In this document: positions 12,012 to 26,000 of the stretch, piece by piece
How the letters are laid out: each line of letters opens with the position of its first letter
Position numbering within the stretch: the stretch's first letter is position 1
NCBI GenBank assembly: GCA_028751875.1
Contig: CM054145.1
Location: 46,587,807 to 46,651,806, forward strand
Direction of reading: 5' to 3'
Length of the DNA stretch: 64,000 nucleotides
From: Rapana venosa
Lineage: Eukaryota; Mollusca; Gastropoda; Neogastropoda; Muricidae
Translations under genes and position numbers: made by a program
Notes under the pieces: model-generated
Database searches by the model: none
Seen by the model: only the letters and a program-made list of their open reading frames with translations
What the model was told of the DNA's origin: nothing

Positions 12012-15000
12012 CATGCTCGTGTACATATAAATTATTGTGCTGATGATGTCAGTGTGTGTTACTTCGATGTATGGCAATATCATATTTGAGATTTGTGTGT
12101 GTGTGTAAGTGTGTGTGTGTTGTTGTTGTTGTCTTCAATTTAACGTCTGTTCACTCTTAGTGATATTAGACGTGTGTGTGTGTGTGTGGTCATAATTGGT
12201 TCATTGTTGTCTGTGAAAGCTTGGGGTTTCTCCACTCTTTGAGTGAAGCCTGGTTGTGTCATTGTGGGTCTGTTCACTGACTGGTTTGTCTTTAATCAGG
12301 TTTGTATGGTGTCATGCTGAGTTTGACTGGAGTTTGGTCACAGGCTGGTTCAGTTCAGTACTTGTACTCTGTATTTCCGTTTGATTTTTTAAATAGAAAA
12401 TTACAGTCAGTGGTTTGTTAAGGTTTTTTTTTGCTTATGACTTGTGCTTGACTTTTTGTTAGTGTTTAACGCTACTCATTTCAATAGCCTCTGCGTGGCT
12501 TGTGTGGTAGTCTACAGGTTTGAGTTTTATTATAGTGGTATGCGCTGATATTTGAACTGCATACTCACATTCATTGTCTTCAGAATGTTGCACTGTTGTG
12601 TCCCTTGTTTCACTTTGTCTTGCAAATAGAATGTGTTAATGTGATGCGCTTTGATTTGTTGCTTTACAAGATTCAGCGCTATATAAATTCCATACATTAT
12701 TATTATTATTATATAGGTCTTGCAAAAGGTATGCGCTGATGTTATATTCCCTCTGCCTTGCAAGTAGAGTGCACTGATGGTCGATTGGAGTCCGTGTCTT
12801 GCCAATAGAATGTGTTGATGTATTCTGTAGGACTTGCAAAAGGAGTAAACTGATGCCGCATTCCTTATGTCTTGCAAATAGTGTGCGCTGATGGTTGGTT
12901 GTATTTCCTGTGTCTTGCAAATAGAATGCACTGATGTTGTATTCCTTTGTTGTATTTAGTGCTTGTGTTCCCAAACAAGCCTTTGTGCTGGAATTCCTTG
13001 CTATGTACAATGAACTATTTGTTGATGCTGTGTCCGACTCTTGCACAGGTCTAAGTCTTCTGTCAGACATTATGATGATGGTCCACATCATTTATTTGCT
13101 TCTTTACTTTTCTTAATGGTTTCTTGGTTGTTTTGATTGTTTTTGTTGATATGTTTTCATTTCATTTTGTTTGTTTGGGATTGTTTGTTGTTTAGAATGT
13201 TATGCAGAAACAGGTAATGTTTGTTGTTGTAGGTGTGTACAATGTATTGGACTTCCTCATACAAAAATATGGTATTTTTAGTTAATATGTCTTTTTTTCC
13301 CTTTTTCTGTGTTTTCGCTGTCAGTTTACTTTTGAATTTTAAGTAGTATTCATATTTTTGTTCTTAGTGCTGTGTTTGATAATTTGTGCTCTTGTTTGCA
13401 GTCACCATCTTTCTACAGAAATCAATACGGTTGATTTCATTTTCCTCTGGAAAGCATTTTTTTGTTTGGTTGGTTGTTTTTTTGTTCCTCAGCTAGAGCT
13501 CTGAGGTTCACCGATCGTTATATTTTATGTATGCAGCTGTTTGCCTACCATTAAGGTAGCCGCATTCCGACTTTGGGCAGAAAGCATGGTTGGCTTTTTG
13601 TTGTAAGCAGCTTTAGCTTTTTTTGCCAATGCGCTGTGATAAGCTTCAGCTTTCATGCATCTAGCTTTACGCCTGTATACATACACTGGTTTGTTAGGTA
13701 ACTAAGGTATATAGAGATTGGAGGTTTTTTCTTCAAATCTTTGTTCTGATGGTTAATTGTGAGGATGGTGATGACTATGGTCACCGGTCCTTGGTTTTAC
13801 CTCTCAGCACAAAAAGTGATTATAGATAAGTTGTTGGGCTTTTTTTGTTTGTTTTGGTGGGTTTTTTTTGATGGGATGGGAGTTTTGTTTTTTGGTTGGT
13901 TGGTTGTTTGTTTTTGTATTTATTTTGTTATGAGTATAGTTTTGTATTCTAATGCTGACAGCCACCTTGAGAACCCTCAGTCACTTTGCATGTCACCATT
14001 GTGTGTTGTTTTCCCGCTGGATTTTGTATATGGGTGTGTGTGTCTTTGATTTTACACCTGTTCACTTTAAAGTGATATTAGACCCTTGGAGTAGGGTGTG
14101 GGTGGGGATGAGGGCTTTAATATAAACAAGAGTTGCGTGTTGGTATTTATGTGCATTAAAAGAATAAGGCCTGGTGTGTGTGTTTTACAAATAGCATGCT
14201 CAGTATTGTGATTTATAGTGATTTCTAAGTGAGAAAAAAAATACCCGAGCAAAGGAATGAAGGTAGTTGAGTATTGTCTACCTCCCTCTCCCACCCTTTC
14301 AAAATAATTTTAGACTGAATGTGAAAAAAACAACAACAACAAAACATCGTGTTTGTCTTTTTTTTTTAATCAATCAATTCTACTTTTCTTTTTTTTCAAA
14401 TTTGTTTTGTATTATTTGTTTAATTTAGAGATTTTATCTAGTTATTTATTTTCATGAATTTCATTTGAAATGTGGTTCATGATTGTGATGTGAGCGAAAG
14501 GCCATAAAGGTGTTGCAGCGTGATTGAAATGCCAGGCCATTTTGAGTACAGCTTATGACTTGAGTGAGAATTAGAAGCCATGCACTTTTGGGTGAGACAG
14601 CTTGAGAAAAAGACCGAGCTCTTTTGAGGGTGACAGCTTGAGGGAGAGTGCAGGCCTTTTTGGTGTGACAGTTTGAGAGAAAGACCAAGCTCTTTTGTGT
14701 GTGTGATAGTTTGAGGGAAAGGCAAAATTATTAATGGAGATGCCTTGCCCACAGTACATCCTCACTCTCTCGCCAAGTGGCATAAGGACAGTCAGCGTTG
14801 GAGATGTTCTCCAAAGGCCAACAAGCCCCCAGGGCTGCAGCACATAAGGACTGTGCGAGTCAAGCCTCCTAGTCAGAGAGTCATAGTCGATCACTAAAGA
14901 CTAAGCTGTAAAGTGGAATTCCATGAGTGAAAAAGCCACTGGTCATACAGCCTCTCACTTTGCTGTTTACCCCAGCGTCAATGGTTTAATCAAGAACTGT

Positions 15001-15191
15001 GATAAACCCCATAATAATAATAATAATAGTAATAATAATGATAGTAATAATAATAATAAATGGAATTTATATAGCGCTATATCTTGTAAAAAACAAATCA
15101 AAGCGCTTGCATCCGTTCCACTCTCACACATGCAACCAACAATGATTAACAGTTTAACAAATTCAGATACACACAAACGCACGCGTGCGCG

Positions 15192-15223
<32 letters not shown>

Positions 15224-16167
15224 GGTTATATGCTTCAGCAGGGTGATGGGAACTTTGGCCATTGAAGGCAAGGACAGATAATTATGAGATGAAACTATAG
15301 GGGGAAGTCTAAGGTTTGAAATAGGTATGTCTTGAGGCAGGATTTAAAAGTGTCATCAGTCATCTTCACAACCCCCCCCCAGGTCATTTTCACCTGTGAT
15401 GGACGAAAAGAAGAAGAAGAAGATAATGGTATAGAAAGATAGATAGATAGATACATACATATAAAACACAGTTATGTAATATATTGTATATGTATTAATG
15501 AAGAACTGTGAAGTATCAATTGAACATAGATTAGACACAATCTAGCGATTCTCAGAAGCTGGAACTTGGCTGCCTAGAATTATGGTAGGTGTTTGAAAAC
15601 AAGGCATGCACAACACTTTTATCATGACATCCAATGTGTGTACTACTCTCGCTGTGATTCATTCCCAGGCGTGATGAGTGAGGCAGACAGAGTGCATGTT
15701 CTGGGTGACCACTAGGGTGCTCAAGATGGAGAACGCTCAACAACATCAGCAACAACAGAAACAACAACAGCAACAACAAAAGCAACAACAGAAACAACAA
15801 CAGCAGAAACAACAACAAAAGCAACAACAGAAACAACAACAGAAACAGCAACAACAACAATAGCAACAACAACAACAACAACAGAAACAACAACAGAAAC
15901 AACAACACAACAACAACAATAGCAACAACAGAAACAACAACAGAAACAACAACAGCAACAACAACAATAGCAACAACAGAAACAACAGCAGAAACAACAA
16001 CAGAAACAACAACAGCAACAACAACAATAGCAACAACAACAATAGCAACAACAGAAACAACAACAGCAGAAACAGCAACAACAACAACAGCAGAAACAAC
16101 AACAACAGCAGAAACAACAGAAGCAACAACAACAGAAACAACAACACCACCACCACCCACCACCACC

Positions 16168-16198
<31 letters not shown>

Positions 16199-17030
16199 TT
16201 GTCACAAAGTTTGCTAAGCTTCGAACACGGCATCGCACCACTTGTCATCGTTACAATGGCCACACATCAAGGGGCTTTGTGGCTTACCTCATGAGGTGAT
16301 GATGACGGCCCGCAGGTCACGAGGACCTGGTCCGATGCTTCCACTGCAAGGGGGGCCTGAAGACGTGGGAGCGGTCGGACAAGCCCTGGGTGGAACACAG
16401 CCGCTGGTTTCCCCCGCTGCCCTTTTGTCCGCTTGGCCAAGGGCCCGAAGTTTGTTGACGCCGTGCAGAAGCTGAACAACCCCAGACCAGACCTGCGGTG
16501 AGGAGGCTTTGGACATTTTTGGGGGGAGAAGGAGACGAGGGGGGTGGGGTGGGGTGGGGTGGGGGGTGTGGGGTGGGGTGGTGGTGGGGTGGGGTGGGGG
16601 GAGAAGGATGCAAGAAGGGGTGGGAGTAAGTGGTGGGGGTGGGAGTATTGAGGTAGGGTTTATGTGGAAAGAAAAGGAAGGTGGGGTTGGGGTTGGTGAT
16701 TTTTTTTTGGGGGGGGGAGGGGGGGGGGGGGGTTGGGGGGGGGTGGAGCTTTTTGTTGGGGGAATGTTGATGTATAATGACCACAAGACTGTACTAAACA
16801 GTTGTTGGAAATTTGTGTGTTTGATATTTTGTTTTTCTATACATAGACCTTAACACAAACTTTGTGGATGTTTTTTTTGGAGGGGGTGGGGGTGGGGGAG
16901 GGGTGATAAAGTGGTGGAGATCACGTTTGGGGGAATATCATTGTGTCATAACCACTTGACTGTACTAAAATGTTGTTGGAAAGCTGCATGCTTTATATTT
17001 TGTTTATATATATATATATATATTATATAT

Positions 17031-17062
<32 letters not shown>

Positions 17063-20000
17063 GACCTTAACACGAACTTTGTGGATGTTCTTTTTTTATT
17101 TTTTTATAATCTTCATTCTGCTGAAAGCTGTTTTCTAAAGGAAATCCTTGCTACATACAGGCTTGAACCGTGGCCTGATAGGCTTGCATGTGTGCTGTTG
17201 ATTTTTTTAGCTTGAAGTGTTTGATGTGCTCTACTTGCAGATCTCAGAAGAGGATGTGGAGAGAGAGATCCGTAGGATGGAGGATGAGGAAAGGCTAGGC
17301 TGTAAGTTGCAGATGGTCTGCTTTTCCTTTCAACAACACAGTTCTGTGGTGTGTGACCTGTCTAGTTTTGACCCGAAGCATGTGGCTTTAGAAACCTGAT
17401 GCCCAGTTTGTTTTGTTGTTTTCTTTTCCAGATTTTCATATAAAAAGCATATGGAAATGATGGTAGAAGATCGTGTGGTTAGTGTAAAAAGTTTAGTGTC
17501 GCGAATACCATCAGAGTGACCGTTTGGCAGTGCAGGACCTCTTCTTGCTGGTCTCCTGATGGCGACTTAACAGTGTCAGGTTTGTGTGGAGAGCTGGCTC
17601 CTGAGATGTGACAGAATGAGACTGGATGGTGTGATATCTTCAGTTTAACGTCTATTCACATTTAGTGATTTTAGACAGAAAAAAGTACTCTAAACAAGAG
17701 AACACAAACAATAATAGAAAAGTGTCAGATAACGGTACTTAATAAAAACTAACTTTACATACTACAAAAATTGAATTATCGGACTTCTTATCAATCCTAA
17801 CACAATGTCCAACAGTAACAATGGTTCAGACAAAATCTGATCCAGTGACAAACTTGGTACAGCGGGTAAAAATTGCTTTTAAATGTCCACAATCAAAAAC
17901 AACATGACTATTGGTAATCTTCTCCCCACAAATACAGTTTACATGATGGTGTGTTCTTTTAGTGAGGTTGTAGCCAGCAGCATGGAAGTAGCAGTACTGG
18001 GACTCTATGGAAGATAGCTTGATTTATTTTTCTTCGTCTTCATCTTCGTCGAACACTCGGACACACTGCCGTTTAAGCACCTGACAAATCAGGCCCAGTG
18101 CATTTGACTGCGGCGTGGGGGAGGTTCTTGCCCTCCACGCTTTCAGTCATAGCAGGCCTGCTCTTCTAAAAGAAAAAAAAAGTGGATGGGATTCTGCTGG
18201 GTGCACAGGTGGAAGGGACAGCCTAGTGGTTAGAGTGTTGCGCTCGTAATACGTCAGCCTGGGATCAAGTCCACATTCCTGTCACCACCAGAGACTGTGC
18301 CCGTTCAAGGGAATTTTGCCCCTGGAGTTAACATCAGTGCTGACTCCTCTCCCCCCCAAAAGTCCTTCGTATGAGACTATAAACTGAGGTCCCGTGTGTG
18401 AATGTATACAGAAAGTCTTGCATACATGTTAAAACCCATTATGCCTTTTCAGAAGAGCAGGTCATTTGTGTTAATAAGTACAGACAAAAGAATACATGTA
18501 TATAAAAAATATGCACACTGCAGTTGTGTTTAGACATAATCCTTGAAGTTGGAATGTGGGTATCTTAACGTTGGGTATAAACAATTGCAAGCAAAAATCT
18601 CACCATTTGTAAATGCAGCAAACTCCTTGAAACATAAAGAGTTGAGGCTGCAAACTCCTCTGAAACACAAAGAATTGAGGCTACAAATTCATTGAAATAT
18701 ACAGAGTTGAGGCAGCAAAATCCCAAGAAACACACAGATTTGAGGCAGCAAACTCCCCTGGAACATAAAAAGTTGAAGCAGCAGACTCATTGCAACACAG
18801 AGTTGAGGCAGCAAACTCCCTTGAAACACAAAGAGTTGAGGCAGCAAACTTACTGAAACAAAGAGTTGTGGCAGCAAAATCCCCTGAAACACAAATAATT
18901 GAGGCTGCAAACTCCCCTGAAGCACAAAGGTTTGAGGCAGCAAACTTTACAGAGTTGAGCAGCACACTCCCTTGAAACAGAGAATAGAGGTGGCAGACTC
19001 ATTGAAACACAGAGTAGAGGTAGCAAACTTCCCTGAAATATAAAGATTTGAGGCAGCAGATTTACTGAACCACAAAGGGTTGAGGCAGCAAACTCCCCTG
19101 AAACACAAAGAGTTGATGCAGCAAACTTACTGAAACACAAAGAGTTGTGGCAGCAAACTTACTGAAACACAAAGAGTTGTGCAGCAAACTTACTGAAACA
19201 CAAAGAGTTGATGCAGCAAACGTACTGAAACACAAAGAGTTGAGGCAGCAAACCTACTGAAACACAAAGAGTTGATGCAGCAAACTTACTGAAACACAAA
19301 GAGTTGATGCAGCAAACTTACTGAAACACAAGAGTTGATGCAGCAAACTTACTGAAACACAAAGAGTTGAGGCAGCAAACTTACTGAAACACAGTTGATG
19401 CAGCAAACTTACTGAAACACAAAGAGTTGAGGCAGCAAACTTACTGAAACACAAAGAGCTGATGCAGCAAACTCCCCTGAAACACAAAGAGTTGAGACAG
19501 CAAACTCCCCTGAAACACAAAGAGTTGATGCAGCAAACTTACCGAAACACAAAGAGTTGATGCAGCAAACTTACTGAAACACAAAGAGTTGATGCAGCAA
19601 ACTTACGGAAACACAAAGCTGAAACACAAAGAGTTGAGACAGCAAACTCCCCTGAAACACAAAGAGTTGAGACAGCAAACTCCCCATAACAATTTTTTAA
19701 CCTGCAGGGTTGAGGTTGAAACTCCCCTGAAATACAAAGGGTTGAGGTTTGAAACTCCCCTGAAATACAAAGGGTTGAGGTTGAAACTCCCCTGAATAAT
19801 TGTTTAACCTGCAGGGTTGAGGTTGAAACTCCCCTGAAATACAAAGGGTTGAAGTTGAAACTCCCCTGATATACAAAGGGTTGAGGTTTGAAACCCCCTG
19901 AAATACAGAGGGTTGAGGTTGAAACTCCCATGAATAATTGTGCAGGGTTGAGGTTGAGTCTCCCCTGAATTACAAAGGGTTGAGGCAGCAAACTCCCCTG

Positions 20001-23000
20001 AATAATTAACGTGCAGGGTTGAGGTTGAATCTCCCCTGAAAAATACTTAGGGTTGAGGTTGAAACTCCCCTGAAACACAAAGGGTTGAGGCAGCAAACTC
20101 CCCTGAAATACAAAGGGTTGAGGTTGAAACTCCCCTGAAATACAAAGGGTTGAGGCAGCAAACTCCCCTGAAATACAAAGGGTTGAGGCAGCAAACTCCC
20201 CTGAAATACAAAGGGTTGAGGTTGAAACTCCCCTGAAATACAAAGGGTTGAGGTTGAAACTCCCCTGAAATACAAAGGGTTGAGGTTGAAACTCCCCTGA
20301 AATACAAAGGGTTGAGGTTGAAACTCCCCTGAAATACAAAGGGTTGAGGCAGCAAACTCGCCTACACAATAAATAGTCAAACACAGAAGGTTGAAGCAGC
20401 AAACTCCCTGTCGCATCATTTGAACACAAAGGGTTCAGGCTTCAGCCTGTCCTCTCCTGTTAGTATTGCTTAGTGGAGGTTGAGATGTATGATACCTCCC
20501 TCACACACATGCATCATTGCAGCATCCAGTCAGATGAGCTCTTTGCCCATTGTCCCTCTTTTCTCAAGACTTCCCTGCTTGCTGAGTGATGGTGTTGGAA
20601 AATGAGTAAGCTTCTTCAGTTAATGCACTACGACCTCACAATAGGAATTCATTCGGGTTTTTTTTTGGTCTGGATTTTTACGCACTTGTCTTTATCCAGG
20701 CTCCGTCTCCTTGAGGGGGCGGCATCCTGGTATTCCATGTCAACCACAAGCCACTGCCCAGGAATCGTTTGTGCTTGCTTTCCTGACCTTAAGGAAGCTG
20801 CACACCTGACTTGAGTCAAGGTGGTATCCTTGTTCTTATCATTATTCATAATGTAGCTATGCTCCGGTGTTGGCGAGAACGCAGAATCTGTGTGATCGTG
20901 TATGTGGAGTGAAGTACGCGTGAAGAAGACTGGCCTGCATGAACGCCATGTTTTTTTCGACCTTGAAATTCCTGTAGATGATGATCATCAGCCCAGACAT
21001 TCTTTGGGTTGACTCTTCTTGCATTCATTTCTGTTGATAACCTCTTCCTTGTAAACCAAGCGATTTGATTCTTTTGACAGCAGACCTGGCTTTTCAAGCA
21101 CGCAAGGCATTGCAGGGCTACCCTCAGTCCAATCCACATGTGACGTTGCATGTATGGTGTATGTGTAAACAAGGCACTCGCGCATAAGGTAGAACATGGC
21201 CCAGCCCAAAAAGCTCTGTCATTTATTGATAAAAGCTGAGTTCTGAGGCCTACACTAAAATGTTGGTATGTTGTTAAATGCTGTGTTGAGATTGTCGTCA
21301 GCCATGATGAGTTTTGAGCATAATATCTGCACTGTCCTTCGAAGTCAGAGTATGGCTGCCTATGTGGTATGGTACTTGAAAACAGTCATACACGCAAACT
21401 TCTCATCCATTGGGTATTTTCAATCTCGTGATTCTCAGGTGGGATGAGTGAATGAAGAGTGCTTATTCTGGGTGACCCCCTTGATGTTAAGCCGAGGAAC
21501 ACAACAACAACAACAACAGGTGGAAGCAAATGTAACAAATGTGGAAATTAACCACTATGGTATGTAGAATTTAAAGTCAAAAGGCACAAGTTAACTGTCA
21601 AGCAGGCAAAGGCATTATAAAAGCCAGAGGGTTACACTGCTGTTTTGTCTTACTGTCACAAACAGGATCAAACATTCAGGTTCTTCGTCTGTCTGCGTGG
21701 TTTTTCTTCTTCTTCTTCGAACACTCAGACAAAAACTATTGTTGTCTCTCATGGGAACAAAACTACGTTGCACCTGCTGTCAAGCGCCTAACAAGTCAGG
21801 CCCAGCGCATCCGACTTCAGCATGGGAGAGCACTGTTATCTTTGAAGCCTTTCTGGGAAAAAAAAGGCAGGAGAATGGACCAAGAAGGCAGAAAACATTC
21901 AAGAAGGAGGTGACAGGAAGAAAAGGAACAAGGCAGAAACAAAGAGAGGGATAGAAAAGGGAATTCCTAGCACAGAATTTCCAGAAGGTGGGATGCTGTT
22001 GATACTGGCAGGCCCCCGGCATCCTCACAGGGGGAGTCTGTATGATTTGACAAGGGCAGTTTTCTTGTGTGTTTGTTTTCTTTGAAGAAGGAAACAAGCA
22101 ATGATGTTGACATCTTTTTTCAGTTGTTCATCGATCATCATTGTTGGTTTTAAAAAAATTTTTTTTTACCTGTAGACTGAATGGGTCAATGGTTTTTGCA
22201 ATCAAAATTTTGATAAAGGCTGTGGGGGTTTTTATGCAGGTGTGCCCCAAAGTGAGAATGTGGCTACCTTAAAGGTGGCCAGACATGGTGATGTATGCTA
22301 AATCCCACCATGGCAAACCCTGGAGCTCTGGCCAAGGAATTGAAGGGGGGGATGGAGATTATACAGATAAAATGAATTCAGTTATTTGGTTGTTTTATTT
22401 TCTGTTATTGTAATTTTATCATCATTTGCATTCAGTTGTAGTGTTGTTGTTGTTGTTGGTGGTGGTTTTTTTATTGTGTGTTTTTTTTTTCTTGTTTAAA
22501 TTCAGTTCACATGTTGGAAAGACGCAAAAACCTGAAAGGAAGGATGAGTGGTGAGATTGTAAACAGAGGCTCCTTGTATGGTATGCATTTTATGCATGTT
22601 AAACAACCTGGGGCAAAAATGGTTCTTGATAAGTTGTGGATCCGGCTCTTGTTAGCCCTCAAATAATCGAATACTCCCGAAAGAAAAAAAGGCCTCTAAG
22701 AAAGAAGAACAAGGAAAAAAAAGGTGGCCTGTTCTGTACAACTATGGGGGCAGAATCTTACTGAAGAGAGCATTTTAAACCTCATACGGAAAACTGTCAC
22801 TATTTAAAATTCCACTGCGTTGTTATGTATAACTCTTTATGAATCAAAAGCTTGCTTTACAACTTTTCACATAACTGAACAAAATGAAAAAACCCCCCCC
22901 CCCCCCCCCCCCCCCCCGTATCATTGTCCTTCCCTTACAATCTAACGTGTTAAAAAAAAAAAAATTATTGAATTGTTTCAAACATGCAGAGCAACCATGC

Positions 23001-26000
23001 AGCGGCCCTTGAATAGCAAATGTATGTAAACAAGGATGGTGCGTTATTTATGGACAGTGACCTCGGGTGTGACGCTGCTCAGTGCCATCCCACCCCCGTC
23101 CCCAGACAGCGACCCTACCCTAGGGCCCCTGGCCAGAGCAGCCCTGCGTATCGACGCTGATATTACCGAGGCCTCTTTGACAGGTAAACTTGGTGTCTGT
23201 GGAAGGGTTTTGCTCTGTGTGTGCGTGTGTGTGTGTGTGTGTGCATGCTCGTGTACATATAAATTATTGTGCTGATGATGTCAGTGTGTGTTACTTCGAT
23301 GTATGGCAATATCATATTTGAGATTTGTGTGTGTGTGTAAGTGTGTGTGTGTTGTTGTTGTTGTCTTCAATTTAACGTCTGTTCACTCTTAGTGATATTA
23401 GACGTGTGTGTGTGTGTGGTCATAATTGGTTCATTGTTGTCTGTGAAAGCTTGGGGTTTCTCCACTCTTTGAGTGAAGCCTGGTTGTGTCATTGTGGGTC
23501 TGTTCACTGACTGGTTTGTCTTTAATCAGGTTTGTATGGTGTCATGCTGAGTTTGACTGGAGTTTGGTCACAGGCTGGTTCAGTTCAGTACTTGTACTCT
23601 GTATTTCAGTTTGATTTTTTTAAATAGAAAATTACAGTCAGTGTTTGTTAAGGTTTTTTTTTGCTTATGACTTGTGCTTGACTTTTTGTTAGTGTTTAAA
23701 CGCTACTCATTTCAATAGCCTCTGCGTGGCTTGTGTGGTAGTCTACAGGTTTGAGTTTTATTATAGTGGTATGCGCTGATATTTGAACTGCATACTCACA
23801 TTCATTGCCTTCAGAATGTTGCACTGTTGTGTCCCTTGTTTCACTTTGTCTTGCAAATAGAATGTGTTAATGTGATGCACTTTGATTTGTTGCTTTACAA
23901 GATTCAGCGCTATATAAATTCCATACATTATTATTATTATTATATAGGTCTTGCAAAAGGTATGCGCTGATGTTATATTCCCTCTGCCTTGCAAGTAGAG
24001 TGCACTGATGGTCGATTGGAGTCCGTGTCTTGCCAATAGAATGTGTTGATGTATTCTGTAGGACTTGCAAAAGGAGTAAACTGATGCCGCATTCCTTATG
24101 TCTTGCAAATAGTGTGCGCTGATGGTTGGTTGTATTTCCTGTGTCTTGCAAATAGAATGCACTGATGTTGTATTCCTTTGTTGTATTTAGTGCTTGTGTT
24201 CCCAAACAAGCCTTTGTGCTGGAATTCCTTGCTATGTACAATGAACTATTTGTTGATGCTGTGTCCGACTCTTGCACAGGTCTAAGTCTTCTGTCAGACA
24301 TTATGATGATGGTCCACATCATTTATTTGCTTCTTTACTTTTCTTAATGGTTTCTTGGTTGTTTTGATTGTTTTTGTTGATATGTTTTCATTTCATTTTG
24401 TTTGTTTGGGATTGTTGTTTAGAATGTTATGCAGAAACAGGTAAGGTTTGTTGTTGTGGGTGTACTAATGTGTACTTTGGTTGACACAAGTGTACAATGT
24501 ATTGGACTTCCTCATACAAAAATACGGTATTTTTAGTTAATATGTCTTTTTTTCCCTTTTTCTGTGTTTTTGCTGTCAGTTTACTTTTGAATTTTAAGTA
24601 GTATTCATATTTTTGTTCTTAGTGCTGTGTTTGATAATTTGTGCTCTTGTTTGCAGTCACCATCTTTCTACAGAAATTGATACGGTTGATTTCATTTTCC
24701 TCTGGAAAGCATTTTTTTGTTTGGTTGGTTGTTTTTTTGTTCCTCAGCTAGAGCTCTGAGGATCACCGATCGTTATATTTTATGTATGCAGCTGTTTGCC
24801 TACCATTAAGGTAGCCGCATTCCGACTTTGGGCAGAAAGCATGGTTGGCTTTTTGTTGTAAGCAGCTTTAGCTTTTTTTGCCAATGCGCTGTGATAAGCT
24901 TCAGCTTTCATGCATCTAGCTTTACGCCTGTATACATACACTGGTTTGTTAGGTAACTAAGGTATATAGAGATTGGAGGTTTTTTCTTCAAATCTTTGTT
25001 CTGATGGTTAATTGTGAGGATGGTGATGACTATGGTCACCGGTCCTTGGTTTTACCTCTCAGCACAAAAAGTGATTATAGATAAGTTGTTGGGCTTTTTT
25101 TGTTTGTTTTGGTGGGTTTTTTTTGATGGGATGGGAGTTTTGTTTTTTGGTTGGTTGGTTGTTTGTTTTTGTATTTATTTTGTTATGAGTATAGTTTTGT
25201 ATTCTAATGCTGACAGCCACCTTGAGAACCCTCAGTCACTTTGCATGTCACCATTGTGTGTTGTTTTCCCGCTGGATTTTGTATATGGGTGTGTGTGTCT
25301 TTGATTTTACACCTGTTCACTTTAAAGTGATATTAGACCCTTGGAGTAGGGTGTGGGTGGGGATGAGGGCTTTAATATAAACAAGATTTGCGTGTTGGTA
25401 TTTATGTGCATTAAAAGAATAAGGCCTGGTGTGTGTGTTTTACAAATAGCATGCTCAGTATTGTGATTTATAGTGATTTCTAAGTGAGAAAAAAAATACC
25501 CGAGCAAAGGAATGAAGGTAGTTGAGTATTGTCTACCTCCCTCTCCCACCCTTTCAAAATAATTTTAGACTGAATGTGAAAAAAACAACAACAAAACATC
25601 GTGTTTGTCTTTTTTTTTTAATCAATCAATTCTACTTTTCTTTTTTTTCAAATTTGTTTTGTATTATTTGTTTAATTTAGAGATTTTATCTAGTTATTTA
25701 TTTTCATGAATTTCATTTGAAATGTGGTTCATGATTGTGATGTGAGCGAAAGGCCATAAAGGTGTTGCAGCGTGATTGAAATGCCAGGCCATTTTGAGTA
25801 CAGCTTATGACTTGAGTGAGAATTAGAAGCCATGCACTTTTGGGTGAGACAGCTTGAGAAAAAGACCGAGCTCTTTTGAGGGTGACAGCTTGAGGGAGAG
25901 TGCAGGCCTTTTTGGTGTGACAGTTTGAGAGAAAGACCAAGCTCTTTTGTGTGTGTGATAGTTTGAGGGAAAGGCAATGCTGTTGTGTGTGGGTGTGACA

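Larger units (their letters stand above)
3499..14724 (+). repeat. Tandem duplication inside IAP gene, copy 1 (about 11.2 kb)
   Basis: The sequence from about 3499 is repeated in the same order and orientation from about 14735, at an offset of about 11.23-11.25 kb. Matching landmarks include exon 2 (5083 and 16316), exon 3 (6007 and 17241), exon 4 (11278 and 22506), exon 5 (11820 and 23058) and all intervening repeats. The left edge lies in the 3' tail of the decayed LINE; the right edge lies inside a minisatellite that starts near 14470. The drift in offset comes from small indels and one insertion of about 24 bp in copy 2 near 24470. Confidence 0.93.
14735..25976 (+). repeat. Tandem duplication inside IAP gene, copy 2
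   Basis: It corresponds in order and orientation to 3499-14724. Differences from copy 1 are mainly one-base homopolymer indels and microsatellite lengths. One patch (about 24420-24770) has several substitutions and an insertion of about 24 bp. Confidence 0.93.

Noticed and set aside
13759..14049. A 96-residue hydrophobic open frame, preserved in both copies
   Set aside because: It is T/G-rich intron DNA giving a Phe/Val/Trp-rich product with no start context or domain; identity between copies follows from the duplication.
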